DNA of 32,660 bases from an uncultured Acidobacteriia bacterium (GCA_903881085.1 CAIRSA010000322.1:1-32660), one strand, 5' to 3'. Shown: positions 9,663-19,027, counted from the stretch's first letter. Notes: generated by a model from the sequence alone, not told the origin. Numbers and translations are program-made.

Positions 9663-10955
9663 ATGGACCAACTTCCCCGTAAGCTCGGGTTGCTCGATGC
9701 AACCATGTTCGTCATCGGCATCGTTATCGGGTCGGGCATCTTTCTGCTGCCCAATCTCATAGCCCGCAGCCTGCCCTCGGGCGCGGCCATCGTCGGCGTG
9801 TGGGTCGTGGCCGGAATCCTCTCGGCATTCGGCGCCTTCGCCTATGCCGAACTCGGCGCCATGATGCCGCACACCGGCGGCCAGTACGTCTACCTGCGCG
9901 AAGCCTACGGCGAAATGTGGGGCTTCCTCTGCGGCTGGGTTTTCGTCATCGCCGTGATACCCGCTGGCACGGCTTTCCTCGCCACTGGATTTTCCATCTA
10001 CCTCGCCCACTTCATTCCGCTCTCTCCGTGGGAGCGCGTGGCCATCTCGCTCGCACTGGTAACTGTGCTGTCGGCCATCAACTACATCGGCGTGCGCGAA
10101 GGAGCCTGGGTGCAGCGCATCTTCACCTCGCTCAAAATCGGTGGACTGTTGCTGCTGATCATTGGTGCACTGTCGGCTCCGCACATAACGCAGCAGACCG
10201 CGGCAGCGCCCGTCGTCTCCTATAGCGGCTACGGCATCGCGATGGCGGCCTGCCTCATGGCCTATAACGGCTGGAGCTACGTCAGCTTCATCGCCGGCGA
10301 AGTGACCGAACCGCAGCGCAATCTGCCGCGCTCGTTGTGGCTCGGCATGGCCGCCGTGATGCTGCTCTACGTCTCGGCAAACGTGGCCTACATGAATGTG
10401 ATGACCGTGTCCGAGATCGCCGCCGCTGAGCGTGTCGGCGCGACGGTCGCCGAGCGTGTTGCCGGCCCCATCGGCGCATCGGCACTTTCGATCGTGGTGC
10501 TCATGTCGATCATCGGCGCGATCAACGGCTGCATCCTCACCGGTGCGCGCATCCCCTTCGCGCAGGCTCGCGACGGACTGTTTTTCAGCCAGTTCGGCCA
10601 CATTCATCCACGCTTCCATACACCGTCGTTCGCCATCGCCGTGCAGGCGCTGTGGAGCGGGGTGCTAATCATCACCGGCTCGTACGAAACCCTGGCCGAC
10701 TATTCGATCCTCTCGGCGTGGGTGTTCTACACGATGAGTGTGGCCGCCGTCTGGGTGCTGCGCCGCAAGCTGCCCGATCTGCCCAGGCCGCATAAGATGT
10801 GGGGCTACCCCTTTACGCTATGGGCGTTTCTCATCGTGTCCGTCTGGTTCCTGCTTGACGCCCTGGTCAACCAGCCCAAAGTCTCGACCATCGCCCTGCT
10901 GTTCGGCGCGGCGGGTGTGCCATTCTATTACTTATGGCGCAGTAAGAAGCAGTAA
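9663..10955 (+). CDS. APC-superfamily amino acid permease
   Basis: 430 aa from ATG 9663, 4 bases after the PIG-L stop. The N-terminal segment FVIGIVIGSGIFLLPN holds the GSGIF signature of APC transporters in TM1, followed by about eleven more hydrophobic helices. Other family-like stretches are AYAELGAMMPHTGGQYVYLR (TM2 and loop) and YNGWSYVSFIAGEV (TM6 region). Length and topology fit the LAT/amino acid-polyamine-organocation type. It would import an amino acid or amine across the inner membrane by cation symport or exchange. Last gene of the five-gene rightward operon; its 3' end faces the convergent kinase gene. No clear terminator is visible in the 218-base gap that follows. Confidence 0.93.
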   Translation: MDQLPRKLGLLDATMFVIGIVIGSGIFLLPNLIARSLPSGAAIVGVWVVAGILSAFGAFAYAELGAMMPHTGGQYVYLREAYGEMWGFLCGWVFVIAVIPAGTAFLATGFSIYLAHFIPLSPWERVAISLALVTVLSAINYIGVREGAWVQRIFTSLKIGGLLLLIIGALSAPHITQQTAAAPVVSYSGYGIAMAACLMAYNGWSYVSFIAGEVTEPQRNLPRSLWLGMAAVMLLYVSANVAYMNVMTVSEIAAAERVGATVAERVAGPIGASALSIVVLMSIIGAINGCILTGARIPFAQARDGLFFSQFGHIHPRFHTPSFAIAVQALWSGVLIITGSYETLADYSILSAWVFYTMSVAAVWVLRRKLPDLPRPHKMWGYPFTLWAFLIVSVWFLLDALVNQPKVSTIALLFGAAGVPFYYLWRSKKQ

Positions 10956-11173
10956 GTCACCAGCGGCTCCGGTGTTAGCGAAAATGCCACGCCCAGCGCG
11001 AGCCCGACGTGCGGGACGACGAAGAGAGGGTAAGCCGCACCTGCGCTACCAGTTCCTGCCAAATGCCTCCGTATAAGTAACAAGCAGAAGCGAGCGCGAT
11101 TGTCGTGAAGATACTGCGGGAATTGTTTCAGGGTATTGTCGATCAGAAAAGGCAGTCTTCACGGGCGGCGCAT

Positions 11174-14128
11174 TTAATGTAGCCCCAATTGACGATTGCT
11201 CTCTGCAATCACCTTCCCGGCACTCGCCAGCTCCTCTAAGAACATTGGCGTATTATTGGGCCCAAGTAGCTTGTTCCACTCCAACACCGACTGCTGGGCA
11301 TGTGTCCGCGCCGCGCTCCAATCGTGGAACTGAAGTTCGATGGTCGCCAGCGTGAGCAAAGCGTCTGCCAACCGGCGGCCACGAATCGCAGCGGCGGCTG
11401 TAGCAGGCTGGGATCCCGCCACGCTTACGGCCTTCTCCGCCAGTTCCCTTGCGCCGCCGCGATCCCCTTGCTTGGCCAGCAGGAGCGTGACTTCCTTCGC
11501 CGCGGACAGCCAGCCACCTGTAGCGAATATGTCCCTCGGTTGCGCTTCCAGCTGCAAGGAAAACCTGGCAAGCGCGGCACGGAACTCCGTCAATGCCGCT
11601 GCGTCCTCGCCTGCTTTGCCGAACGTCGATCCTTTGTATAGATGAACAAATGAGAGCCCCTGCAGATACCTTATGGAACGAGGATCGTCTCGCAGTAACT
11701 CTTCCAGCAAAACCCCGGCTTGCGTCAACAACGTGAGATTCTCTGTGTAAGTAGCCGGTGTGAATTCCAGCGAAGCCAGCCGAAGTTCACCCGACGCCAA
11801 ATCGTATTTCGCCAACCGGTCGTTCTTATCGGAGGCAGCCATAGCTTGACCGATAGCGACAGCCTTCCGGAAATAGACCCTTGCTTCCGCGGGGTTGCGC
11901 TGGGCGCCGCGGCCAGCATGAATGTAGATGGAAGCCACCTGCCCGTAAGCGATCATCAGGCTACGGCGATAGAGCATATCATTTGGGTCCCTCGCAACAA
12001 TGGCTTCGCGCAAACGCATGGACGCCTGAAAGTTCTCAAGCGCCGCGTCCAGATCCGCCCGTTCGGAAAGCATCGACCCCAGCATGCTGTGTGCGGTCGA
12101 TAGTCCCCAACGGAATTCCGTGTTGTCAGGTTGACGGGCCGCGAGGCCGGCGAAGCTCAGGATGCCTTGCCGGGCATGAACCATCGCTTGTTCCGGCTGG
12201 CTTGACCGGTATGCGGTGACCAGGGAATTCTGGACATCCGCTTCCCTCGAATCATCCGGTGCCATCCTGGCAAGTTCCCTGGCAGCGTCGAGCGCCTGCA
12301 ACAACGGGGCAATGCCCTCTTTGGGTCGTCCTTGAACCTCGAGAGTTTTTGCCTGCGCTCTCAACAAGTCAATAAACAACGTGAGCACGTCTATTTGTTG
12401 GTGCGGCCTTTTGTTCATGAGTGGTGCCAGCAGCGTTTGCGCGCGTTGGTAGCTTTGCAGCGCCTCCTTGGTTTTCCCCAGGCTTGGTTTTTCCGGATTT
12501 CCCTCAATGTCCCCGACTCGGAAATAGGCCGTGGCCAGCGCCAGGCGCAAGCGATCATCCATCGCACCCGCGTCCTTGCCAGTGGCTTCCAAGTAAGCGA
12601 GCGTGGTCTTCACAATCGACTCGCGGGCGGCGGTCGCTCCGGGCAGGCGTTCAATCACGCCATGAACATCCAATAGCGAATGATTGGCCAGTTCCACGAT
12701 CCGAGTGAGACGTTGTTTCGCCCGCTGCTCCTCTGCCCGGGCCGTATGAGCTTCGGTCTGAGCCAGCGCCCGCTGCTCCTCTGCCGTGGCATGTTCGCGA
12801 ACCGCGGCAGCGCGCGACAACTCGGCCTTTCCCGCATGGTCCAGCGCGTTGTTCCGTTCCCGTTCAGCAACCACCCTCGATGCATCGGCTTCGACTCTTG
12901 CCGCTCTGGCGTTACTGGCTTCGCGCAAGGAAAACACCACCCCGCCCGCAATGCTCATCATCACCAGGACAGTTGCCGCCACCCCGCCCCGATTACGCCG
13001 AATGAACTTGCGGCCGCGGTAAGTCAACGTATCCGGTCTGGCCGCAACGGGCCGGTCTTCCAGGTAACGCTGTATGTCGGCGGCGAAATGCTCCACCGAA
13101 GAATAACGCCGCTCCGGTTCTACCCGCAGCGCCATCGCCAGAATATTCTTCAGGTCCGTGGGCAACGCGCCAGCGGCCGAGGAGGTTCGCGGTAGCGCCG
13201 TCTCACAGACGATACGTTCCACCTCCGACGGGCTCCGGTCAGCAAAAACACGTGCACGCGCTCCGGTCAGGATTTCATAAAGTACCAGGGCCAGCGAGTA
13301 GGTGTCCGTGGCGGTAGTTACGGCAAGGCCCCGTACCTGTTCGGGGCTCGCGTATTCCGGCGTTAGAGGCCGCTGAGTCAGACTCGTATGTGCCTCATCC
13401 CCCGCTCCTGAGTCAAACAGTTTCGCAACGCCGAAATCGAGCAGCTTTGGCGCACCATCCTGCGTAACCAATATGTTCCCGGGCTTCAAATCGCGGTGCA
13501 TGATGAGGTTCCGGTGCGCGTATGCTACGGCTTCGCAAACTCGCAGAAACAACTCGCAGCGTTGCCGGATCGTCAGATTGTTCGACTTGCAGTACCCGTC
13601 AATGGGCCCACCTTCGACATACTCCATCACGAAAAATGGCTGGTTTCCTTCCGTCGAACCACCGTCCAGCAATCGGGCAATATAGGGATGATCGAGGTTG
13701 GCCAGAATCTGGCGTTCCTGGCGGAACCGCGCCAGCATGGCATTCGTGTCCATGCCTCGCTTGATGACTTTGATGGCGACTTTCTGTTGAAATTCGTCGT
13801 CGGCACGAGTCGCGAGATACACAATACCCATCCCACCCTCGCCCAACGGCTCGCCAATCTGATAGGCGCCAATGCGCTGTCCCCACTGCGGCGCCATATG
13901 GAATGGCGCCAATTCCGCGGCAGCAGCCGCGAACATTTCGGGCAGCGAGCCTGCCCCCGAATCGTAAGAAAGCAGCGACGCCACCTCCTCTTTCAGCGCG
14001 GCGTCGCCAGCGGTTTGACTTTCCAGAAATCCGGCGCGCTCGCACTCAGGAAGTTCTAGCGCGGCCAGGAACAAGCGCTCGGTCTTGTCCCACGCAGACT
14101 CCTGTTGCTGGCCGCTGGCTGTGTTCAT
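11174..14128 (-). CDS. Transmembrane Ser/Thr protein kinase with TPR-like sensor half (kinase 1)
   Basis: 984 aa. A cytoplasmic kinase domain occupies about residues 88-355: glycine loop GEGGMG (97-101), Lys120 in KVAIKV, catalytic loop HRDLKPGN (211-218), DFG (231-233) and the TPEYASPEQ activation-segment end. All key residues are present, so it should be active. A single membrane helix follows (about 381-401, GGVAATVLVMMSIAGGVVFS), then a coiled coil (about 405-475, Ala/Arg/Glu-rich with AEEQRA repeats), then roughly 500 residues of TPR-like helices on the other side of the membrane. This architecture is very common in Solibacter-like genomes. It lies 61 bases after the LRR gene and is the last gene of the sigma/kinase block. 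Target unknown; phosphorylation of neighbouring products or of the sigma system is a reasonable inference. Confidence 0.95.
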   Translation of the reverse strand: MNTASGQQQESAWDKTERLFLAALELPECERAGFLESQTAGDAALKEEVASLLSYDSGAGSLPEMFAAAAAELAPFHMAPQWGQRIGAYQIGEPLGEGGMGIVYLATRADDEFQQKVAIKVIKRGMDTNAMLARFRQERQILANLDHPYIARLLDGGSTEGNQPFFVMEYVEGGPIDGYCKSNNLTIRQRCELFLRVCEAVAYAHRNLIMHRDLKPGNILVTQDGAPKLLDFGVAKLFDSGAGDEAHTSLTQRPLTPEYASPEQVRGLAVTTATDTYSLALVLYEILTGARARVFADRSPSEVERIVCETALPRTSSAAGALPTDLKNILAMALRVEPERRYSSVEHFAADIQRYLEDRPVAARPDTLTYRGRKFIRRNRGGVAATVLVMMSIAGGVVFSLREASNARAARVEADASRVVAERERNNALDHAGKAELSRAAAVREHATAEEQRALAQTEAHTARAEEQRAKQRLTRIVELANHSLLDVHGVIERLPGATAARESIVKTTLAYLEATGKDAGAMDDRLRLALATAYFRVGDIEGNPEKPSLGKTKEALQSYQRAQTLLAPLMNKRPHQQIDVLTLFIDLLRAQAKTLEVQGRPKEGIAPLLQALDAARELARMAPDDSREADVQNSLVTAYRSSQPEQAMVHARQGILSFAGLAARQPDNTEFRWGLSTAHSMLGSMLSERADLDAALENFQASMRLREAIVARDPNDMLYRRSLMIAYGQVASIYIHAGRGAQRNPAEARVYFRKAVAIGQAMAASDKNDRLAKYDLASGELRLASLEFTPATYTENLTLLTQAGVLLEELLRDDPRSIRYLQGLSFVHLYKGSTFGKAGEDAAALTEFRAALARFSLQLEAQPRDIFATGGWLSAAKEVTLLLAKQGDRGGARELAEKAVSVAGSQPATAAAAIRGRRLADALLTLATIELQFHDWSAARTHAQQSVLEWNKLLGPNNTPMFLEELASAGKVIAESNRQLGLH

Positions 14129-14189
14129 GTCTTTCGTAAGCGGAGACTCCTCAATAGATCATCTCAGGTGAGCGGCTTCTCGTGCGCTC

Positions 14190-15269
14190 TCAATGGTCAA
14201 TACTCAGCTTGGGCCGTTTCCGCTGCAATCGGGCGACGGCTTCATTCGTAAACTGACTGGGGGCAAAGTACAAGCGTTCCAGGTCCGGCAATTGGGCCAG
14301 GTAAAGCAATCCGGCCTCGGTCAATTGCGTCCGTTCGAGCGAGAGCGTACTCAGGTTGCGCCAACCAGCCATCCTGGCGATGGTCTCGTCATTCACACCG
14401 GTTCCCTCCAGGTTTAGCGAAGTGAGCGTGCCAGCCTGCTTAAGTCTCAAAATCGCATCGTTGCTCACCCCGGTGTCCGCAAGTGAAAGCCCTTTCAGCT
14501 TCGTCCACCCAGCGAGAGTGGTCGCAACACAGGCATCTGTAATCTTCGTTCCCTTCAGATTCAGCGCCCACAATCCTTCGAGCTTCCGCAACTGCGCCAC
14601 CCCCGCATCGGATATTTGCGTATTGGCAACGCTGATTTCGTCCAGGTGGCTCCAGCCTTCCAAACCAGACAGGCCCGCGTCGCTCACAGAGCTCTTGTCG
14701 AGAGTCAAGTTGTGCAAATAGCGCATGCCGCGCAACTGCGCGAACCCAGTGCCGGTCACCTTAGTGCCGGAAAGATCGAGACTGGCGAGGTGTGTAATCG
14801 GAACCAGGAAGCGGAGCGACGCATCGTCCAGCAAAGAGCCTGAGAGATTCAGGCTGACGTCGGCAGCCCCTGAATCGGTGCTTTCCGTCCCCAGCAGCGC
14901 AAGGTGTACCAGCCCGCTACCTTTGATCGAATTGCCACTAAGGTTAAGGGTCGCCGCATGATCGATCACAGCAAGATGAGCAAGCCCGGCATCGGTGATT
15001 CGCGTGCGGCTGAGATCAAGAGTCGAAGGCCCTTGCACCGCCTGAAAGTGCGGGACAAGTGTAGCAATATCAGAATCGGTGACAGGCCTGCCTGAAAGGT
15101 CAACGGAAACCAGGGAGCCTGGAGGCTCTTTACTCACCTCGGCTGTTCCACCTAGGTGAATGACGGCCTCCGCGGCACGGCCCGCAACCAACCGTTGATA
15201 AAAGGAGAGCCCAAACACAGTGGCCATCATGAGCGCTCCGAATATCCACATGAGCTTGAACGGCTTCAT
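14190..15269 (-). CDS. Membrane-anchored leucine-rich-repeat protein
   Basis: 359 aa with one N-terminal hydrophobic helix (LMWIFGALMMATVFGLSFY, residues 7-25) that could be an uncleaved anchor. The rest is about eleven leucine-rich repeats of roughly 24 residues, of the bacterial form LxxLxLxGTxITDxGLxxL, for example LASLDLSGTKVTGTGFAQL and LWALNLKGTKITDACV. LRRs make a curved solenoid used for protein binding. Its ATG overlaps the stop of the upstream 49-aa gene by 4 bases (ATGA), so translation is coupled. Lying between two transmembrane kinases, it may present a periplasmic ligand-binding surface to their TPR-like halves; that is inference. The protein ends on the last repeat without a recognisable C-terminal domain. 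Confidence 0.85.
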   Translation of the reverse strand: MKPFKLMWIFGALMMATVFGLSFYQRLVAGRAAEAVIHLGGTAEVSKEPPGSLVSVDLSGRPVTDSDIATLVPHFQAVQGPSTLDLSRTRITDAGLAHLAVIDHAATLNLSGNSIKGSGLVHLALLGTESTDSGAADVSLNLSGSLLDDASLRFLVPITHLASLDLSGTKVTGTGFAQLRGMRYLHNLTLDKSSVSDAGLSGLEGWSHLDEISVANTQISDAGVAQLRKLEGLWALNLKGTKITDACVATTLAGWTKLKGLSLADTGVSNDAILRLKQAGTLTSLNLEGTGVNDETIARMAGWRNLSTLSLERTQLTEAGLLYLAQLPDLERLYFAPSQFTNEAVARLQRKRPKLSIDH

Positions 15270-15415
15270 AGGGCTTTCTCCATCGCGAACTTCGCGGCGA
15301 TCGGCGTTGACGAGCCTGCGGCGATACTGACCACGGTTCCGATAGTCCCGATGATAGAAGCGGCGGAAGCGGCCTGAGCAGATGCTGCGAAACGGGCTAA
15401 TAATTTCGCTTTCAT
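15266..15415 (-). CDS. 49-aa hydrophobic small protein
   Basis: Starts at an ATG (complement of 15413-15415) preceded by a strong GGAGG ribosome-binding site 7-8 bases upstream; a longer in-frame start 48 bases upstream lacks one. The peptide begins MKAKLLARFAASAQAAS, continues into a small-residue hydrophobic stretch (SIIGTIGTVVSIAAG) that could span a membrane, and ends AAKFAMEKAL. Its stop overlaps the LRR gene start by 4 bases. The good ribosome site and the coupling argue for a real gene, despite its size. No family recognised; it could be a membrane partner, a regulator of the kinases, or a leader that sets LRR translation. Confidence 0.6.
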   Translation of the reverse strand: MKAKLLARFAASAQAASAASIIGTIGTVVSIAAGSSTPIAAKFAMEKAL

Positions 15416-15554
15416 AACTGGCCTCCGGTATGATGAGAAGCGTTCTGCCAAAAGTCTTGGCAACGGTCTTCTCTTTCCAATCAGGACAGGCGCGAACGGT
15501 ACGGAAATTTTGCGGCAGAGACCAGCAATTTTTCAGGACTACCGCCGAGGAGTC

Positions 15555-18326
15555 TCATTTGCAGCCTTCGAGCTTCGCCCGTAGAGAGCCGGTTTCGCGG
15601 GCCACCCATGCCGGCACTTTGTCAGACTCAGGGATACGTGCCCAGGCTGCCCAGGCTTCTTGATACAACGCGCATGCGCGATTATGGTCCGGCTGGTCCT
15701 CCCACATATCGCCAGCGGCAGCCAACAGCAGGGGCCGATAACGGCGCTGATTGACGGAGGCGGTGTAAGCGGCGGAACGCTCCAGAAATTGCGCTGCATG
15801 CGCGGATGCTTTTTCGATGCCCCAGACACGCGCGCTGATCGGCAAAAATGCTTCCGTCGATCGCATCAAATTGAATCGATATTGCTGATTGTCAGGGAAG
15901 CGCGAAGTAAGGTCCTGCGCTAACAAAAGTGACTGCTCCAGACTGGCGGACGCCCCGGCGGCATCGCCAGTCACACGCAAGCGGCGCCCTAGAAATTCGT
16001 GTGTCTGGATCAGTCCGATTTGACTATCGGGTGTCGGATGATCCCGCATGAGTTGCTCATAGATGGCCACCGCAGGCCGAAGAACTCGAATCGAATCCTC
16101 TGTTTCCTTGGCGCCTTTGTCCAGAACAATGGCCCCGACGCTCAAATAGGCATCGGCAAGATCCCCAACTGCACCCTCGTTAGCGGGGTCGGCCGCACGC
16201 AGCGAAACCGCCAGTTCCACAGCACGTTGGTAGTGCTTTCGGCCGCCGCTTAGGTCACCCTTCAAGATGGCGAACTGCCCGGCAGTGCGGTACTGAGTGA
16301 AAAGCGTCCGCAGCAATACGACATCCTCCGGACGCCGCTTCAGCAGTTCCTCGCGGAGCCGCAGCGCGTTCTGATTCGCCTCGACGCCACGTGGATCGTT
16401 CTGGTGGATCAACGTCTGGTACTTAACGGCCCACGCGCCAGCGAGGGCCTGCAACAACCCGTCGTCATTGGGGCGCACATGTTGGATGGCCTGCAGTAAG
16501 TCAATCGCTGTCTGCGCTTCCTCGACGGCATTCACCTTGTCGTTCGGAACAGTAAGGAAAGCACGCTTCATGTGCAACGAGGCTTCTCCACGGATTGCGC
16601 CAACCGCGCCTGACGACCTCTTGCACCACTGCCTGGCACGAACCGTTGCCTGGTCAACCAGCTTCGCTGCGGCATCCGGACGCCCGCCGCTAAACAGGAA
16701 GTCGGCCCGGGTAAGCTGAATGTCAATCCAAGTTCCTTGCAGCGGAAGGTCGCCCGGATACCGCAACAGCAGCTGATTCGTCAGTGCCTCCGCCTGGGCA
16801 AGATTCCGCAGAAATCCTCTCTCATCCCCGAGGTTGGCGGTTTCCGGCGCCCCCAGCAGGCGTGCGAACCGCAGATAGCCGCTTGCAGCCGTACGCTGCA
16901 ACGGCAGGTTATCCGGGTTGCTTGCACGCGCTTTGTCGAGCGACCGCAGCGCATCCTCCACCATCTTCCGGCGAGCCTGCGTCGCACCGGGCATTCGTTC
17001 CAGGGCATCGTTCAGGCTGTGGATGGTGGTGTCTGTCACCTCAGTGAAATCCTGCAACCGCTGCTCGGCAACGGTGGTCTGGGCCATAGCATACGCTTTG
17101 GATGCGTCAGCGGCTGCATGTTCCAGGTCAGCCCGCTCGCGTGCCTCGACGGCTTCTTGAGTGCGGGCATCTGCCTTCCCACGCTCCGTCTCCGCTATCT
17201 GGCGTTGCAGATCCGCCCGGCGCGCCTGAAACGCCGCAATGCCGGCAATCGCAATCAGGCCCGCCAAAAGAACCGCCACCAGCGTCACGGATAGCTTGTT
17301 TCGCGCAACGAACAGCCGCCCCTGATATTCAAGGGTCGCGGGCAGGGCGGAAACGGGAAAACGCCTCAAAGCGTTGCTTAGATCGGCCGCAAGAAAATCA
17401 GGCGACTGGTAGCGTTCGACCGCCTTTGCGGCCGTCGCCTTCCGGATAATTGCCTCCAGGTCGCCCGGCAAGACGCCCTCCGCCAATGTCCGCGAACCAG
17501 TGAGAAGCTCACACAACAAAACGCCTAACGAATAGACATCGGCAAACGTTGCCACTGGCTCGCCGGCCGCCAGTTCAGGACTCGCGTACTCAGGCGTAAA
17601 TTCACGCGCACCAGACGCCTCGCCCGAATCACGATCCATCAGACGGGCAATGCCGAAGTCCAGCAGCTTGGGAGTCCCGTTGGTGTCCACCAGAATGTTC
17701 GACGGCTTCAGGTCGCGATGGATGATCACGTTGCGATGCGCATGGGAAACGCCCTCGCAGACGCGGATCATCAATTCGCATCGTGCATTCCGTCCCAAGG
17801 CGCATTGCCGCGCGTAATGGGTGATGGGTAGTCCATCGACGAATTCGAGAACGAAGTACGGCGTTCCATCCGCCGTTTCTCCGCCGTCGATCAGCTTGGC
17901 GATGTAGGGATGATCAAGCGCCGCCAGAATCCGGCGTTCATCAAGCAAGCGAGCACGCAGGCCGGCAGTGTCCATGGCCTGGTGAATGATCTTGATGGCG
18001 ACCTGTTTATCGAAGCGCTTATCGTCCCGGTCCGCCAGATACACCGCGCCCATACCGCCGACACCCAGTTCCCGTTTGATCCGATAAGCGCCGATGCGCT
18101 GGCCGATCCAAAAATCGTCCGCTGAAAGGTGGACAGCCACCTCGCGGATAGCGACATCCACAGGGTCCCAATCGGAAATGTCGTGGCTCAGCAGGCCATC
18201 CACTTCCGCACGCAAAGCGGCATCGTTGCCGCACATGGCGCGCAGGAACTGCTCTCGTTGAGGGGCGTCCAGATCCGCCGCCCTCAGGAATAGCTCCTCG
18301 GCTGTGCTCAAACGCTCGCGCGGCAT
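15555..18326 (-). CDS. Transmembrane Ser/Thr protein kinase with TPR-like sensor half (kinase 2)
   Basis: 923 aa, the same layout as the kinase at 11174-14128 and clearly a paralogue. Kinase domain about residues 80-325: GVGGMG loop (88-93; the usual Glu is replaced by Val), Lys112 in KQVAIKI, HRDLKPSN (203-210), DFG (223-225), TPEYASPE. Membrane helix about 346-366 (LSVTLVAVLLAGLIAIAG), then a short coiled coil with RA/EA repeats, then TPR-like helices to the C-terminus. The start ATG has AAGGA 7-8 bases upstream. It lies 108 bases downstream of the sigma factor, a pairing often seen in Acidobacteria and Planctomycetes, where the kinase is thought to control the partner sigma factor. Ligand unknown. 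Confidence 0.95.
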   Translation of the reverse strand: MPRERLSTAEELFLRAADLDAPQREQFLRAMCGNDAALRAEVDGLLSHDISDWDPVDVAIREVAVHLSADDFWIGQRIGAYRIKRELGVGGMGAVYLADRDDKRFDKQVAIKIIHQAMDTAGLRARLLDERRILAALDHPYIAKLIDGGETADGTPYFVLEFVDGLPITHYARQCALGRNARCELMIRVCEGVSHAHRNVIIHRDLKPSNILVDTNGTPKLLDFGIARLMDRDSGEASGAREFTPEYASPELAAGEPVATFADVYSLGVLLCELLTGSRTLAEGVLPGDLEAIIRKATAAKAVERYQSPDFLAADLSNALRRFPVSALPATLEYQGRLFVARNKLSVTLVAVLLAGLIAIAGIAAFQARRADLQRQIAETERGKADARTQEAVEARERADLEHAAADASKAYAMAQTTVAEQRLQDFTEVTDTTIHSLNDALERMPGATQARRKMVEDALRSLDKARASNPDNLPLQRTAASGYLRFARLLGAPETANLGDERGFLRNLAQAEALTNQLLLRYPGDLPLQGTWIDIQLTRADFLFSGGRPDAAAKLVDQATVRARQWCKRSSGAVGAIRGEASLHMKRAFLTVPNDKVNAVEEAQTAIDLLQAIQHVRPNDDGLLQALAGAWAVKYQTLIHQNDPRGVEANQNALRLREELLKRRPEDVVLLRTLFTQYRTAGQFAILKGDLSGGRKHYQRAVELAVSLRAADPANEGAVGDLADAYLSVGAIVLDKGAKETEDSIRVLRPAVAIYEQLMRDHPTPDSQIGLIQTHEFLGRRLRVTGDAAGASASLEQSLLLAQDLTSRFPDNQQYRFNLMRSTEAFLPISARVWGIEKASAHAAQFLERSAAYTASVNQRRYRPLLLAAAGDMWEDQPDHNRACALYQEAWAAWARIPESDKVPAWVARETGSLRAKLEGCK

Positions 18327-18434
18327 TCGTATTCCTTCTTCATGTCAGGGCCATTCGAAGCCCAAACAGGGCCTGCTCACCACAAAGTACAGGCGCAAAA
18401 GCTTCGCCGAATTTGCGAGATTGGGAGGAAATTA

Positions 18435-19007
18435 TTAGGCAGGCTTAGCCGCATGTTCGCGGTCCAGTTCCCGTTTGAGCCACGCCTGGGCAACGCGCAG
18501 TTGGCTGCGCACCGTCTGTACAGGCAGGTTCAACACAGCCGCCGATTCCTCTGCCGTCAGGCCGCCAAAGAAGCGCATCTCAATCAGCCGGGCCCTCAGG
18601 GCATCCTGTTTTTCAAGAGTTTTCAGCGCATCGTCCACAGCGGAAATCAGGTCGAATCCGGTCAAGGGACCCGAAAGTGAATCAATCACAGTCTTGGGCT
18701 CCGACCGCTTGGCTGCTTTTCGTCTGCGGGAGGAATCGACCAAAACTTGCCTCATGATTTGAGACGCGACACCGAAGAAATGCGCCCGCGACTGGTAGTC
18801 CGGATGATCCTGCGCGGCCATGCGCATATACGCTTCGTGAACCAGGGCCGTCGGCTGAAGCGTATGATCCGGCCGCTCGCCGCGAAGATAAGATCCCGCC
18901 ATGCGCCGCAGCTCGCTGTAGACCAACGGAATCAGTGCAGATAATGCTTCCTGGTCGCCCGTCTTTACCCGCTCCAGAATTTGAGTAATTGGCGCCGGCT
19001 GATCCAT
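18435..19007 (-). CDS. ECF-type RNA polymerase sigma factor
   Basis: 190 aa from ATG 19007. Region 2 is seen in ALIPLVYSELRRMAGSYLRG and LQPTALVHEAYMRMA, with RAHFFGVASQIMRQVLVD following; region 4 helix-turn-helix is GGLTAEESAAVLNLPVQTVR, then SQLRVAQAWLKREL. No region 3, so an ECF (group 4) factor of the type abundant in Planctomycetes and Acidobacteria (the model described as RNA polymerase sigma factor, TIGR02999/ECF SigK-like). No adjacent anti-sigma gene; instead two Ser/Thr kinases follow on the same strand, fitting families in which kinases replace anti-sigma factors. A GTG at 19028 would add 7 residues, but a candidate promoter overlaps it, so the ATG is preferred. Confidence 0.93.
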   Translation of the reverse strand: MDQPAPITQILERVKTGDQEALSALIPLVYSELRRMAGSYLRGERPDHTLQPTALVHEAYMRMAAQDHPDYQSRAHFFGVASQIMRQVLVDSSRRRKAAKRSEPKTVIDSLSGPLTGFDLISAVDDALKTLEKQDALRARLIEMRFFGGLTAEESAAVLNLPVQTVRSQLRVAQAWLKRELDREHAAKPA

Positions 19008-19018
19008 TATGGAACCTG

Positions 19019-19027
19019 ATTGTATCA
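19019..19027 (-). promoter_or_regulatory. Candidate extended -10 promoter of the sigma factor gene
   Basis: On the minus strand the sequence TGATACAAT matches an extended -10 element (TGn plus TACAAT, 5 of 6). Initiation about 7 bases downstream would place the transcript start only about 5 bases before ATG 19007, giving a nearly leaderless mRNA. No good -35 box is visible. Not supported beyond the motif. Confidence 0.3.
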
